Shown here one piece after another: positions 27,857-38,875 of a stretch of DNA of 64,000 nucleotides. Both the position numbers and the translations under genes were made by a program. The notes beneath the pieces were generated by a model. That model saw only the letters and a program-made list of their open reading frames with translations. It did not search any database and had not been told where the DNA came from. This DNA is from Lepidodermella squamata (Eukaryota > Gastrotricha), in contig JBLDXI010000019.1 in NCBI GenBank assembly GCA_047495785.1, forward strand, positions 186,001 to 250,000. The letters are read 5' to 3'. Position 1 is the stretch's first letter, and each line of letters opens with the position of its first letter.

Positions 27857-29281
27857 TCATTGCACTGACCCAGTAAAATCATGAGCTGAAATAACAAAAT
27901 TAAAGGATAATTCATGACCTAAATAATTGCGAACCTGAATGCCTGAATTTCTGTCATTGTGATCGAAAAGGCTCGGCGTTGGGATTCGGTACAGCGCTTC
28001 TGTCATCTCTTTAGCCGATTTACTCAGATAGGCAGAGCTAAATATATGGCAGAACAAGAACACCGAGCAAATTAAAACCCAAGATGCCCAAATCAAACGC
28101 AGCAGAATGTCATTTTCACCCCATGCCATTTGATAGATGTTAACTAAGACACCGAAAAATCCGAAACTGACTGACGCGCCGATGATAGGCCGAGCTGTTT
28201 CGTCAATTTTCTTCACGCTAACCTTGAGAAAGCTGTGAATTTTACGAATCGCTTCGATGTCTATCGGGTGATTTGTATTGATGCAGCTCAACTTTGTTGG
28301 CCGAGTGCATACTTTGACTTCACCATTTTCATTGCCATTTTGCTGAGGGCCATCAGGCTTTTCTTTCTCACTTTCCGTGCGTTCTGCAGCTACTTTAGCC
28401 ATGTTAATGTAGGTCGACCTCACGCTACCGCCACGCTTGTAATATTCGGCGATAAATCGCTTGACTAACCGAAACCGCCCGCCGTATTCGATTGTGATGC
28501 AGCAAATAAGCGCACTTGTGAACACTGACGCTGTATCAGAGACAAACGAAAGGAAGCAAACTATCCCAACCCCGACGTAGTACCAATTGTGGTGATTTTC
28601 GTGAAGTAGCTGATAAAACGGTGCGATGCTAGTTCCAAACGAGTCCTCTTTGATTATCGCCAAAACTGTGATGAATGTATTGTTGAAAAATACGTAAAAC
28701 CAGCAGAAAATGTGGATGCCTGAGAAAAATAATAAAATAATCCTCCTTAATATAATTCGAAATTTTCGCAACTAACTGCACACAACTCGAGATCGCCATT
28801 TCGTGCAAATTGTCGTAGTTTTCACAAAGTATTCTATCGGAGAATCGTCGTCTTTCTTATAGCCAATAGACAGGCTGTTGCAGTTCAGTTTCTGCAAAAT
28901 CGCGAACCACTTATTACCCCGCCAATTGGTGACTACGAAACTTGTCCGAAGAACGGCGCACATTGTGTAATAGCCGATAATCATTGTAGCGTAGCTAATA
29001 GTCGCAAGTTTGTGGGAAGGAAGGTAGTACCAGAGTGACACAACTCTTACGACATTACACCAGCCGAAAAAGCAGAGAATTATTGGGTAGATGTGGTGTT
29101 TCAATGACTTAGCAGGTTTGTCTCTAATCAACACCAGATTTTTGTCTGAAGATTCCGAGCTGGTCGAGTCGATCGATAGACGCGAGAGTTCGTATCGGCA
29201 CCATTCCAAATCCGAAGTCGGGTAAAGACCGCAGATTTGAAGCGAGCGTAGTAGAGGGGCGAATGTGTCTCGAAAATTCAT
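27857..29281 (-). CDS. Gustatory-receptor-like seven-TM protein
   Basis: Two exons, 29281-28777 and 28719-27857. The 57-nt intron (gttagt to ctcag) joins in phase 1 and gives 455 residues. The N-terminus reads FAPLLRSLQICGLYP, the classic opening of insect odorant and gustatory receptors and of gustatory-receptor-like proteins in other invertebrates. Seven hydrophobic segments follow: about residues 55-78, 92-115, 170-192, 210-235, 325-350, 362-385 and a weaker last one near 432-448. There is a long charged loop of about 80 residues between segments 4 and 5. No N-terminal signal peptide is seen, which fits the inverted topology (N-terminus inside) of this superfamily. Members are usually ligand-gated cation channels in sensory cells. 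The assignment rests on the opening motif and topology, so it could be another 7TM family. Confidence 0.55.
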
Positions 29282-31092
29282 ATGTTATCGTTTTAGATCA
29301 ACATCGAGAATGGCTGAGGGCGTTAAGCGAACGAATAAAAAAATCAATTTTTCACAATCCAAGGCTTTTTAAGTGCTATCGATCTGTTGCTACCGTGTTT
29401 TATTGCACATCTGATGGTTGTCTTTGAAGTCACGAGGGAGCAATGACGTGGGTAGAAAATTCGTTCACAAAAATTGCATTTGATCATCATTGAAACAAAA
29501 CAACCTGTTCACTGGATCGGAATAGGCCCCGGCTTTCAATCAAAAATCTGATAATTAAAAACCCAAAATTTAAAAAATCGAACTACAATCTCGTCCCAAA
29601 ATAAATCACAATTAAGACAGAGCTGATTGACTGACAATAATAAAATTTCTAAATTGAGATGAATTTATGGTCTCATTTCCGTGGACTATTTTTCACCGCT
29701 AAAATCGCGCATCATTTTGCCGCGGTCCTCGAATGCAAAAAATACGTTATTTCAGCTGCTGAAATGTCATATCACGACGGTAATGTACTGATGAAGATTG
29801 AAATTATAAGGTGTAAAAACTCGCAATTACAGAACATAAAGGCTTGAAGTTATACCTGCCATAATACGATACCTACTTTTCGTGCTTGGGCCATTTCCAA
29901 ATTATCATCAACTTCAGGTTTTGCGGTTAACCGGAATTATCGGCTGTCGTGGCGTAGTGGCGAGCTATTTAGCAGCTGCTTGTTGTATTTGTCCAGTCGT
30001 CACACAAATCACGAATTCTACCGAGTTCTACCTTATCAATTTCTGTTTTTATGACCGAGAGATAGGGTTCTTTTTCTGCTGGTAACCTTGGCCATTATGC
30101 GGTTGAAATATTTTTCATTATAGGTGACAACGACACACTCAAATTTCAATATATTTTACTGAACTATTTTATTTTACTAAATATTGGCACAAATTCACCT
30201 GTGTGTAAATGCGATCTTACGCAGTGTGCAATTAAATTTCTTAAACGAGGCTTTATTTGCATTGGAAGGTACTTGGAGCTTGGTGCTACGGTAAATTCAC
30301 ATACTACCTATGTTATGTATGAAAAAAAAACTTTATTTCAACCAGAAAATGAGAGAAACTGGGTAACACTTCCAAGCATTGAAATATCCCAAATACTTGG
30401 TTCACTTCCATTACACTATATTAGGCCAAGTTCTTGGAGAGACAGTTTTCTAGGTTATAACTTGAAATTTATTATGTATTTCGATTCTCAATGACAGATC
30501 GGTTCGGGATTCGTTTCATTTACTTGAGCCCCAAGTTTTAGCCTAATATTTTATATATAGCTATACCTATATAGGAGACACAAGAGCCCTTCTTATGACA
30601 CATTGTTGCAGAGACAAGCTACAACTCTGCTGAGTCATAGATAGATGTTTGCATTATTGACTCGATATACTCTCTTGTTATTCAACCTGCTGGAAGTGGC
30701 TCAATTCTGCGCTTTACATCTTGTAAAAACCTGCTGGCGGGACCACTAACGTCATAACGCGCTGAGATCCGAGCGCGTTATTTCATGCTTGTAAGCCGCG
30801 TGCGACCCATTCGAGAACAAAAGAAAGATGAAAATAAAGCAGTGGCACTTCATCATCTATAGTGATTAATAATACCTCAGATAATTACTAGTTTTCCACT
30901 ATAGTTTTTTCCCCGTTTTGTAAGCACGCAGGTATATATGTTCTGCTGACACGTGTTTTAGCACCAGATTTAAATCTTAAAAACAAGCTGGTCATTAGGT
31001 TTAGCATACGAATTATTCTATCTATTCACGCAATCACTAATGCGATTTTTCTTGTGATATTATAAATATTTAGATTAATTACAAAAGTCAAA
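29282..31092. other. Long AT-rich intergenic region with a perfect hairpin
   Basis: No gene is supported. Open frames at 29659-29847, 29882-30085 and 30201-30494 have no hydrophobic pattern, domain or splice context I can recognise. A perfect 10-bp inverted repeat lies at 30754-30781. The stretch is otherwise AT-rich and unremarkable. Confidence 0.45.
30754..30781. repeat. Perfect inverted repeat (10-bp arms, 8-nt loop)
   Basis: Arms ATAACGCGCT at 30754-30763 and AGCGCGTTAT at 30772-30781 are exact reverse complements around the loop gagatccg. The GC core stands out in AT-rich surroundings. It could be a protein-binding site or the tip of a decayed element. Confidence 0.6.
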
Positions 31093-31482
31093 ATGAAACC
31101 TACCCAGCAGCAGCCTGGTACGAATGTCCCTCTCATCGAACCGGCCGCTTACAACCCGACTCAACACGCTGTTATCACACTTGGGGAGGCTGAATCAGCG
31201 CATTTGGAACGGCCTCGAACTATCGCTATAATTCTCGTCAATATTTCGCTGATTTTTTGCGCCTGCAGTTGGCTGTGCGCTCTCCCGGCCGTTATTTTGA
31301 CCATGTTGCCGAAATGGAACTCTCGCGACTGGCCAGCGCGACGCTCGCGTAGCTTCTACATTGCTTCAATAGTCCTCGCCGGAATTGCTATCATTTTCGG
31401 AATTATTTACATCTCGATCAACTGGAGCGCGTTTGTCACAGCGGTTCGTAACGCTTCCGGATCGCTGAACATGGACAATTAA
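31093..31482 (+). CDS. CD225/dispanin-like small membrane protein (copy 2)
   Basis: Single exon of 129 residues. The N-terminus is polar and Pro/Gln-rich, about 40 residues long. The core begins LERPRTIAIILVNISLIFC, a hydrophobic helix with Cys residues (about 48-75), followed by ALPAVILTMLPKW, the loop NSRDWPARRSRSFY, and a second helix ending GIIYISINW. This order (first helix, MLPKW, DWP loop, SRSFY, second helix) is shared by the next four intact members downstream. It is the first member of the array on this side. No introns are seen. The exact biochemical role is unknown; the CD225/dispanin name is inferred from size, two helices and the Cys-rich first helix. Confidence 0.65.
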   Translation: MKPTQQQPGTNVPLIEPAAYNPTQHAVITLGEAESAHLERPRTIAIILVNISLIFCACSWLCALPAVILTMLPKWNSRDWPARRSRSFYIASIVLAGIAIIFGIIYISINWSAFVTAVRNASGSLNMDN

Positions 31483-31916
31483 ATTACATATAATTTTACA
31501 AAATTATTTTCTTGTTGCTATTGTCTTCGTATTAGGTGAACTTTCGAAATCCTGCCATTGGTTTATGCCTTCTATATAATTTCGGGTACGAATTTACCAA
31601 ATTTAGCATGTTTTGTCGCCGGGAAAGAAAAAATAAAGTCGTGTTTGAGTGATTACTGTCTTATTTTTCATTACGAGATGCGCGTAAAGAATGTAAATAT
31701 TACCGGGTTTTGCGTGGTGGCAGTAAACAACCAGCTTGTTTTTGTTTATTTGCTTACTTTTAAACTTGATCCGCATCGTGGTAGTTTTACTAATTTCCCG
31801 CAATTTGTAACAAAAAATGGTTGAAAAATCAGGAATAGCTTCCATGATCACGAAATAGTAATAATATCAGCTGTAAGTTAATTTTTTTAATGATCTCAAT
31901 ATTTCCCAGCAATTCG

Positions 31917-33284
31917 ATGGAAGAATCGGTAACTACGGTCGACGTCGGAGATGGGATCTCAAGCCTACCACCTGCGAAGTTTCAGGAAACTCCGAAGCCC
32001 AAACTGTCGAGACTTGAAGCTATCGCGTTTCGAATGGCCACTCCTCTTGGAAAATTCAGATTCATGCAACTGGTAACAAATAGAAAAAATAAACACCATT
32101 GAAATTAAAATTTAAAATTAAAATTTATATTATGACTATGTTAACAAGTGATAAGTAGGGTTTGGCGTATATTCTGTATTTTCCAGCAGCTGGCAAAAAG
32201 TATATTGACTTGAAGAGAGGCGATTCTTAGATTCCTATAGATGGTCCTACCAAGTTTTTTTTAATGAGTTTGAATTTTTTTAATTTAGACCTTTAGAAGG
32301 CTCCCATCCACCTTAAATTCAGGAGGCTCCAAAGACCCCAAAGAGTCGCCATGAAGGCTTATCGATTCAGGTTTATTTGTATTAGGCACTAGCTTAAATC
32401 CAGCAAATTTTTTGAAAATCTAGTAAGTTTCCCCACCTTAGATTACCCCAAACAATCTCGAATGCTCATAAGAAAAGAACATCAGAATTTATTGCGCGAC
32501 GAATAATTATTTTAATTGATGCAATAAAAAACTAATTTTTTAAGCGCGCATTTCCGAACTGGTAATTTTCACCCGTACACTTTGAAGCTCACTTTCGCAG
32601 GAACCCTGATGGCTATGTGCGGTATCGCCCGACTCCTTGTTATCTTGAAAGCGGCATCAAAATCTCACGATGTCAAAGATTTCTTCAAACTCCACTTTTC
32701 ACTTGTTTCACGGTCAAATAGAATAAATATACTTCAATTCCGTTTAAATTTAAATATGAAAATATTGTCAAATTGAATCTTGAAATTTTAGAATATAGCC
32801 ATGACAACTGTTGCCCTGGCAGTTGGCATGCTTATTTTGGATGGAACCTTCAACGGCATTATGCTCTGGGGCTGGATGATATCCTGCCCATTCTACACCA
32901 CATTTTCCTGCTGTGTCTTTTTCACGAACCGAAAGGACAAAGCTGGACTGAAACCTTGCACAGTAAAATCATTTTCATAAATCCAACTTGTTCGGAACAA
33001 TATTTTATCCTCCAGGAAGTTATGGTAGCTCTCGGTTATTTGGTCAAGATTGGACTGGTATACGGGGTTTGGTTTTACTCCAACACGTTTTACAGCGAAA
33101 TGGTTCTATTCGAGCACATTTTATACGCGTTTTCCGTAAGACGATCGCCCTGGACTATAGCGCCAACTTGAATTAAATTATTCAATTTATCCAGGCCCTG
33201 TGTTTCCTTCTCGCAACGACGTATTTCATTCTCGGCATCAGCTCAGCGGTTTGTTTCAAACGAATGACAACGCCTTCCCGGTGA
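31917..33284 (+). CDS. MARVEL-like four-TM protein, multi-exon
   Basis: Exons 32601-32704, 32792-32962, 33016-33135 and 33195-33284 join in phase through short introns. Together they encode four hydrophobic segments: TLMAMCGIARLLVIL; VALAVGMLILDGTFNGIMLWGW; a segment around VALGYLVKIGLVYGVWFYS; and ALCFLLATTYFILGISSAVCF. The protein ends MTTPSR. A likely first exon runs from ATG 31917 to 32072, encoding SRLEAIAFRMATPLGKFRFMQL, which fits the cytosolic lead-in of a MARVEL-type protein. Its phase does not match exon 32601, so an exon or splice site is missing between them across about 530 bases. The four-helix plan resembles MARVEL-domain vesicle proteins. Confidence in the last four exons is good; the start is uncertain. 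Confidence 0.55.
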
Positions 33285-33650
33285 TTATTCATCCATTGTT
33301 ATCGAATAAAAAAACAAGCTCAAGTAGCCATCGTAGGATCGTTGAATGGGACATGAATGAATAACGCAACACAGTATTTTAATTGAATCTCTGCCGGGCG
33401 AAAAAATCCAGGAGGTCACTCGAAAAAAATCGCAGCTAATACTTGAGATACAATTAGCAGTAAGGAAAAAATTACCGCGACAATGAGCGTGGCAATTTTA
33501 TTGAGTACTCGATCGATTTAACGATAATATATACCGCCGTGTTAGAATGCACGCAAATCTGTCATTTTTACGCGCAATGATTTCTCACATGAGCTACGCC
33601 GAGGCGTCGAGTCTTGCCAGGGCAATTAACTGAAGCAGACCTTGCACAGA

Positions 33651-34121
33651 ATGGCTACGTTGAACTACGATTTATACTCGTATTTCACTCCCCACGACCA
33701 TCCTTTCCTTGACCAAACGCTCAGCGGCCAGCCGGCCCGCGATGACGCCGAGTCGTGTCGGATCGAAATCGAGGACGAGGAGGAGGTGATGAAACAGCTG
33801 GCGGTACTAGAAAAGCAACGCCGAGCCGCTATTGCGACTTCCTTAGTCTCCCTCATCTGTGGTCCTTTCAGCTGGCCGTTGTCTTGCCCGGCGCTTCTGC
33901 TAACAATGCTGCCTAAATACGGCTCTCCTGATTGGCCGATGGCGCGGTTGAAACGGTTCTACGGCCTCGCTATATGCCTCGCCTCAATTGTGATAGCCGT
34001 TGGATTTTTGTTATTTCTCGCGTTCTTCTACGACATTGTCCGGTTGATATTCACCGAATTTGTGTTACACTCAACAAGCGAACAGCAAACTCGAATGCGG
34101 TTGAGTAGAGGCGGTTTTTAA
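33651..34121 (+). CDS. CD225/dispanin-like small membrane protein (copy 3)
   Basis: Single exon. The open frame extends to 33642, but the first ATG is 33651, giving 156 residues. The N-terminal 50 residues are acidic near their end (EIEDEEEVMKQL). The core reads KQRRAAIATSLVSLICGPFSW, then CPALLLTMLPKYG, the loop SPDWPMARLKRFYGLA and a second helix. It is more divergent than its neighbours: the PKW motif reads PKY and the first helix has fewer Cys. A short basic tail ends the protein. It sits about 2.2 kb from copy 2, separated by the MARVEL-like gene. Confidence 0.65.
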   Translation: MATLNYDLYSYFTPHDHPFLDQTLSGQPARDDAESCRIEIEDEEEVMKQLAVLEKQRRAAIATSLVSLICGPFSWPLSCPALLLTMLPKYGSPDWPMARLKRFYGLAICLASIVIAVGFLLFLAFFYDIVRLIFTEFVLHSTSEQQTRMRLSRGGF

Positions 34122-35908
34122 TAAAATTATTAGTTTTTTCCCCTCTCTTATTATTACGATGACGAGTACCATCGATCTGTTTTCTACTATACAGTACAGC
34201 GATAATGATGAAGCAGTGAGTCGGCAAGTGAAGAAATGGCTGCTGCTCATCCTATAAAGCATTATATCGTTGGATAAATATGACTTGGCGCTTTGTTTCC
34301 GGAATATAGCAGCAGTAAGTATCACATCACTCGCCACGGCAGCGGCTGTTCAAATATATCGCGTTTATACTATATGTTTTCGACCGCGCGGCCAAGAATA
34401 TATGAGGCGTTCGTGGTTCGCCTCTGCTCATCGTGGCGAGCGCGTGTGTTTGCCAAACAATAAGCCGACCGACCATCGCAGACGCAGAATTTTTTCGCGC
34501 ACACATTTTTATTACCGGCGCACGTGCTGCTTCCTAAATAGTAGCCTGATGATGATGGGTAAAACACAGGTTATAGCCGCGGCAAATCCGACTCAGCTGC
34601 TCGTAATAAACGGTGTCTTATCGCCTTGCAAGCTGCGGCTAATTCATATATTAAATAAATCCAAGTCTATACTAAACTATACGCACAACTCCCTTAAAGT
34701 TTATAAATTATGTAACAAGTTTTACCGTAATCAGGTATTATCTATATACGTAGCATGCCTTTGTTTAGTCTGAGACCAAAAAATGCCTCCATTGGCGTAA
34801 TAAGCATAGTGAAGTTTGGGGGTGTCGTCGCTATATTCTAGCGAAATCGGTCGAAAAATCGTCAATTTTTACCGATTATTTCTGGTACAAAATCCTCTCA
34901 CATATACTTTAGTGCCAAGCCACGTGTAAAAGAGCAGGGTTTGTATAAAATTCAAGTAGATTCGAGTGAATATTCAGTGTCAAAAAAAGCGAGCTTGATA
35001 ACTGGAGATATCAGCTCTGTTTGATATCGCGCAATGCATTCTCTATCGCTGTAGGACATTTTAGCTAATCTGAGGCCTTATACATGCTTTGACATTTAGT
35101 TCGACTCTATCGAGCCATGACACGGGATTTTACGAGGAGGTCTCTGTATTTCATCGCCTCATGCAAAATTCATGCGATTAGATTTGACCAAGAGGTAGCC
35201 ACACTGCCACCTTAAAAATGTCCCATTATACAATAATATAAGGAGGATCATTTTCCTCAATATAGGCCCGACTATAGGGCCAAAAATAAAAGCCGACGAG
35301 ATAGCTCTTGGATTCGATAATTAACCACCTTCGTTAATTAATGGCAATAATATTTAATTAATATTTAATTTTTGGAATTTCAGCGCGAATTTTCTATCGC
35401 AATGTTTCGATTTATCGATTAACTTTCTGACTCCTGGATTAGCCTCTTGAAGCCAAAGTCGCGATTCATAAATTATTTTTCTCTAATTGACAAGCTCATT
35501 GCGTTATTTTATATTCCTTGATATATATAATTAACCTGCTTCAGAAAATTTCTTTATAGCATTATACTTTGAGAATTATCGATTAACGGGATATTCGGAA
35601 TTTTGTGAATCACCCTCTTCTGATCCACTTAAGATTTTCTGCTGCTGTAAATTGGGTTATCTGAGCAAAAATCTTAAAAATGCTGCACGACTTTAAGTTC
35701 TATTTACAGAATTCACTAAGAATAAGCGGAACTGCTCCATATTTTTGATGAGTCCTAAATGAGAAGGCCTATAATAACGATCCGCGGTCAATGAGAGTTC
35801 CAATTTAAAATGAGCGCGAATATTGTCCTCTTAAATATTTTTTTTTCATGATTATTTTCACCATGTGCGCAGTCTCATGTAAATATTTCACCATTTTCTA
35901 TATAGGTA
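34122..35908. other. AT-rich intergenic region within the dispanin-like array
   Basis: About 1.8 kb without a supported gene. The open frame at 34270-34773 is Arg-rich and lacks the family pattern. No remnants of the family core were recognised here. Confidence 0.45.
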
Positions 35909-36361
35909 ATGACCCGGCTGGAAAGCACCCAGCCGGTTTTACTGACGCAAAATTCAGACCACGTGACCTATACAATCGCAATTGCTACAGATGACCCGGA
36001 AACGCTTGATTTGGAGCGCCATCGAACAGCCGCCATCGTTGTCAGCCTCGTGTCGGTCGTGTTCTGCGGATGCGGCTCGCTATGCACGTTCCCCGCCCTC
36101 GCCCTCACAATGGTGCCTAAATGGAAGACGCACGACTGGCCGCCGAGCCGCGCGAAAAACTTTTACATCGCCGCAATAGCCCTGGGATCTATCGCGATAA
36201 CGCTCGGCGTCATCTACATTTCCCTAAATTTCGCTGCCATTGTTCAAGTGCTGACCATGGTTATATCGATAACAACTATCGACTATTCTAAGGACTCGAC
36301 TGATATGTCGCTCAACATGACTTCCAACTCGAACAGCTCGTCACCGTTTGATGGCAGTTGA
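35909..36361 (+). CDS. CD225/dispanin-like small membrane protein (copy 4)
   Basis: Single exon of 150 residues, ATG at 35909. This copy shows the family pattern clearly. A polar N-terminus ends LDLERHRTAAIVVSLVSVVF; then come a Cys-rich turn (FCGCGSLCTFPALALTM), VPKW, the loop KTHDWPPSRAKNFY, and a second helix (IAAIALGSIAITLGVIYISLN). The C-terminal 35 residues are Ser/Asn-rich and hydrophilic. The next family member begins about 220 bases downstream on the same strand, so these look like recent tandem duplicates. No intron is visible. Function is unknown beyond a predicted two-helix membrane association. Confidence 0.7.
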   Translation: MTRLESTQPVLLTQNSDHVTYTIAIATDDPETLDLERHRTAAIVVSLVSVVFCGCGSLCTFPALALTMVPKWKTHDWPPSRAKNFYIAAIALGSIAITLGVIYISLNFAAIVQVLTMVISITTIDYSKDSTDMSLNMTSNSNSSSPFDGS

Positions 36362-36581
36362 GAGAGCAAAACGGCGCGTATTTTTCTTGCTAATGAATAG
36401 GTTTTTTTCCACGCATCATATGAATTTTTTTCATGAAGATGAGAACAGAACGCAATAATAAAAGAAATATGCCCGTTGAGAGCAGCTTTTGAATACTTCA
36501 TTCAATATCGCCTGGCTAGTCCACGATTATTTCATTCCGGTGCATTGCACTCTGGTTTTATTTTAATTAAATAAGATAATT

Positions 36582-36992
36582 ATGCATGAGCCGCGGTCTG
36601 ATGACGCGCTGGTTCCGTTGACCATGCCGTCGGCAGCCTGTTCGGTACTGGTCATCACTGACCGGGAAACCGAACAGCTCGAACGGCACCGAATTGCCGC
36701 AATTGTCAACAGCTTGATGGCGACACTGTTCTGCCCTTGCACTTTTCTATGCACGATACCTGCCCTTGCCCTGACGATGGTTCCGCAGTGGAAGTCGCCG
36801 AAATGGCCGGCGTCTAAGGCGAAAAAGTTCTACATAGCAGCGATTGTTCTATCAGTGGCTTCAATAACCCTCGGCATGTCGTATCTAGCGGCGAATTACA
36901 CGTCAGTCGTGTTGATTCTCACGGTTTTGGGCCGAGCTATTTCCAAGGTTAACCTGGGACGAAGCCCAAATGACAGCACCCAAGACGATTGA
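36582..36992 (+). CDS. CD225/dispanin-like small membrane protein (copy 5)
   Basis: Single exon of 136 residues. It is closest to copy 4: the core has ERHRIAAIVNSLMATLFC, then CTFLCTIPALALTMVPQW with Gln in place of Lys in the PKW motif, the loop KSPKWPASKAKKFYIAA, and a second helix ending GMSYLAANY. Copies 4 and 5 share FLCT/SLCT and PALALTMVP, which supports a late duplication. The short tail is hydrophilic. It is transcribed in the same direction as the other copies. Confidence 0.7.
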   Translation: MHEPRSDDALVPLTMPSAACSVLVITDRETEQLERHRIAAIVNSLMATLFCPCTFLCTIPALALTMVPQWKSPKWPASKAKKFYIAAIVLSVASITLGMSYLAANYTSVVLILTVLGRAISKVNLGRSPNDSTQDD

Positions 36993-37269
36993 AATGTCCT
37001 GAATTTTTCACGTCAAATAAAAAATATAAGCATTGTCGCCATTCATGTTTTTATATAGCGGCGAAAAAAGCATTTGTGTTTATTTGCTAAGAAACCACTT
37101 TCTTTAGGTAGGTATGCTTACCTTGCCGCGTCATTTTTTCTAGATGATGACTTTTCATCAAGTATTTACACGATGCTTAACATCGCATGCCTGCTCGTCA
37201 AGATTATTCCCGCAAAAACCGTGTTTTATTCGCTACTAATAGACCATCTTTCAGCTTTCAGCTCTAGAA

Positions 37270-37656
37270 ATGACCGATGAAAATCGCCTATCCTTGGTTA
37301 AATCTGAGGACAGTACTAAAACCAGTATTGTCGTCGTTATGTGCAACGAAGATTGCGACGTTCAACTGAGCCGGCATCGAACAGCAGCAGTGGTTACAAG
37401 CCTTATTTCAATCATTTTTTGCTGGTGTTGCTGCGTTTTTACAGTACCTGCGATAATTGTTACAGTTTTGCCGAAGTGGAGAACTCGCGATTGGCCGGCT
37501 CATCGAGCGATCAAACACTACCGAGTCGCCGTTATTTTGTCATCGCTGGCTTTCATTTGCGGCGCAGTTTATTTCTCGCTGAATTTAACCCGATTTTGGG
37601 ACGCGTTCACCGGTGCTGTTATTATTGTTCTAGGCTCATTTGGCTATGAGACTTAA
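37270..37656 (+). CDS. CD225/dispanin-like small membrane protein (copy 6)
   Basis: Single exon of 128 residues, the shortest intact copy. The core reads LSRHRTAAVVTSLISIIFC, then a very Cys-rich turn (CWCCCVF), TVPAIIVTVLPKW, the loop RTRDWPAHRAIKHYRVA and a second helix that includes GAVYFSLN. The extra cysteines beside the first helix could be palmitoylated, as shown for IFITM/dispanin proteins; that is inference. Spacing to copy 5 is under 300 bases. Confidence 0.68.
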   Translation: MTDENRLSLVKSEDSTKTSIVVVMCNEDCDVQLSRHRTAAVVTSLISIIFCWCCCVFTVPAIIVTVLPKWRTRDWPAHRAIKHYRVAVILSSLAFICGAVYFSLNLTRFWDAFTGAVIIVLGSFGYET

Positions 37657-38095
37657 TTTCCGAAAAATACACAAAACGCCTTTCATCATATGAATAATAA
37701 AAATCGGCTGATTAACTTAATTGGAATGCGATCGATTCGCTGAGTCATCGAAATCGATGCTTGAATCATTATTATTATTTGTTGCTTGTGTTTCCTATAT
37801 TGCGGCTATTTCTTTTTATGAATGCGCACACACGCTAATAATAATTTTTTTTCTACCTCTAAAAACGCATCACTCACACACACACACACAAACAGCAGTG
37901 GCAATGGCTCGCGACACACACAAACACACCTCACTACTATTGATTTTTTCTCCAACCGCGTGCCTCACGTATTTGACGAGCCGTAATGCGTAGCTCAAGC
38001 AAATACATCACATTGTGAATTTTATATGGATTGCATTCTTAATAATTATTATTTCTTTTAAGGCGGCATTTTTATTCTTTACATATATAAGAAAA
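37657..38095. repeat. Spacer with a CA microsatellite
   Basis: About 440 bases between two array members. A run of CA dinucleotides lies near 37872-37890, with further CACACA near 37915-37928. No coding exon is supported. A TATATAAG sequence lies just before the next start codon, at about 38083-38091. Confidence 0.5.
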
Positions 38096-38668
38096 ATGGC
38101 TAGCGTTGTGAGGTACGACGACATGCGGAAGCAGTTTGCTGACAGCAACAGATCAGTTATTCGGCATCAAAATTTTAACAGCCTGGACGGCCGGCCGCCA
38201 ATCTTGCCTAGTCGCCCGATAGAGCCGAGTCAACCTAACAATTTCATGATCAAAAGCCCGTCGTATCACTACGATGACGGCGGCCGAGCGCCTTTGGTCA
38301 CCCGACAGCCTGTGGTAAGCGATGTTGCTAGAATTCGGATCGACGACGACGACCCGCGTGATGTAGTCGACGCGGAGGGCCATCGAATTGCTGCGATAAC
38401 ACTGAGTATATGCTCTGCTTGCTTTTGCGGGTTTTGCTTTTGCTGCGTCTGCCCGGCTCTTGTGCTAACAATGTTGCCGAAATGGGGCAAACCCGGCTCG
38501 GCGAAACGAGCGACAATGTATTATCGAATTGCCATACTTCTTGCGGCTATGGCTGTGATCTCAGGCACGATTTACGTGTCAGTCTGCAATAGAGACATGA
38601 TCGAACTGATCAAATTTGCCATTGTTACTGTTTTCAAAACGTTTAGAATTGGAATACAATTCACATGA
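38096..38668 (+). CDS. CD225/dispanin-like small membrane protein (copy 7)
   Basis: The open frame starts at 38015, but the ATG at 38096 (MASVVRYDD) gives 190 residues and avoids a spurious hydrophobic leader. It has the longest N-terminus of the array, about 100 residues, basic and Pro-rich with several Arg and Tyr. The core follows: EGHRIAAITLSICSACFC, a Cys-rich turn, CPALVLTMLPKWG, the loop KPGSAKRATMYYRIA and a second helix ending GTIYVSV. The DWP loop of the other copies is lost. It is the last member of the array. Confidence 0.65.
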   Translation: MASVVRYDDMRKQFADSNRSVIRHQNFNSLDGRPPILPSRPIEPSQPNNFMIKSPSYHYDDGGRAPLVTRQPVVSDVARIRIDDDDPRDVVDAEGHRIAAITLSICSACFCGFCFCCVCPALVLTMLPKWGKPGSAKRATMYYRIAILLAAMAVISGTIYVSVCNRDMIELIKFAIVTVFKTFRIGIQFT

Positions 38669-38699
38669 GTTTGTTTATTGGTTTTTTTTAATAAAAAAT

Positions 38700-38875
38700 T
38701 CAGTCGACTCGACATCCGCCGTAAATTTCCCAATCGCCATTTTCTAAGCAGAAAACAACCCCTCGATCAATGACTGAATAGCCAGAATCGCAAGTGATAA
38801 AGCCGATTGAACCAGGTGATGGATTCTTTCCAATAATTATACGGCCGTGGCTTATTACTGGCAGGGAATCACAAC
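38700..38875 (-). CDS. Orphan sushi (CCP) domain exon
   Basis: An open segment follows a good acceptor (ttatttatag) at 38876 on the minus strand and ends in a stop near 38700. It encodes C-x13-G...CDSGY...GVVFCLENGDWE...C, a sushi/complement control module with its four Cys, Gly and Trp. The upstream exons of the gene are not recognisable between here and the kinase gene at 39472. It may be the last exon of a gene with a long intron, or a relic. It lies antisense to the end of the dispanin-like array. Confidence 0.5.

Noticed and set aside
29659-30494. Three short open frames as small genes
   Set aside because: No start context, splice sites, hydrophobic pattern or recognisable motif.
37721-37993. 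Open frame over the CA microsatellite
   Set aside because: Its His/Thr-rich stretch comes from the CA repeat, and it lacks the neighbouring family pattern.
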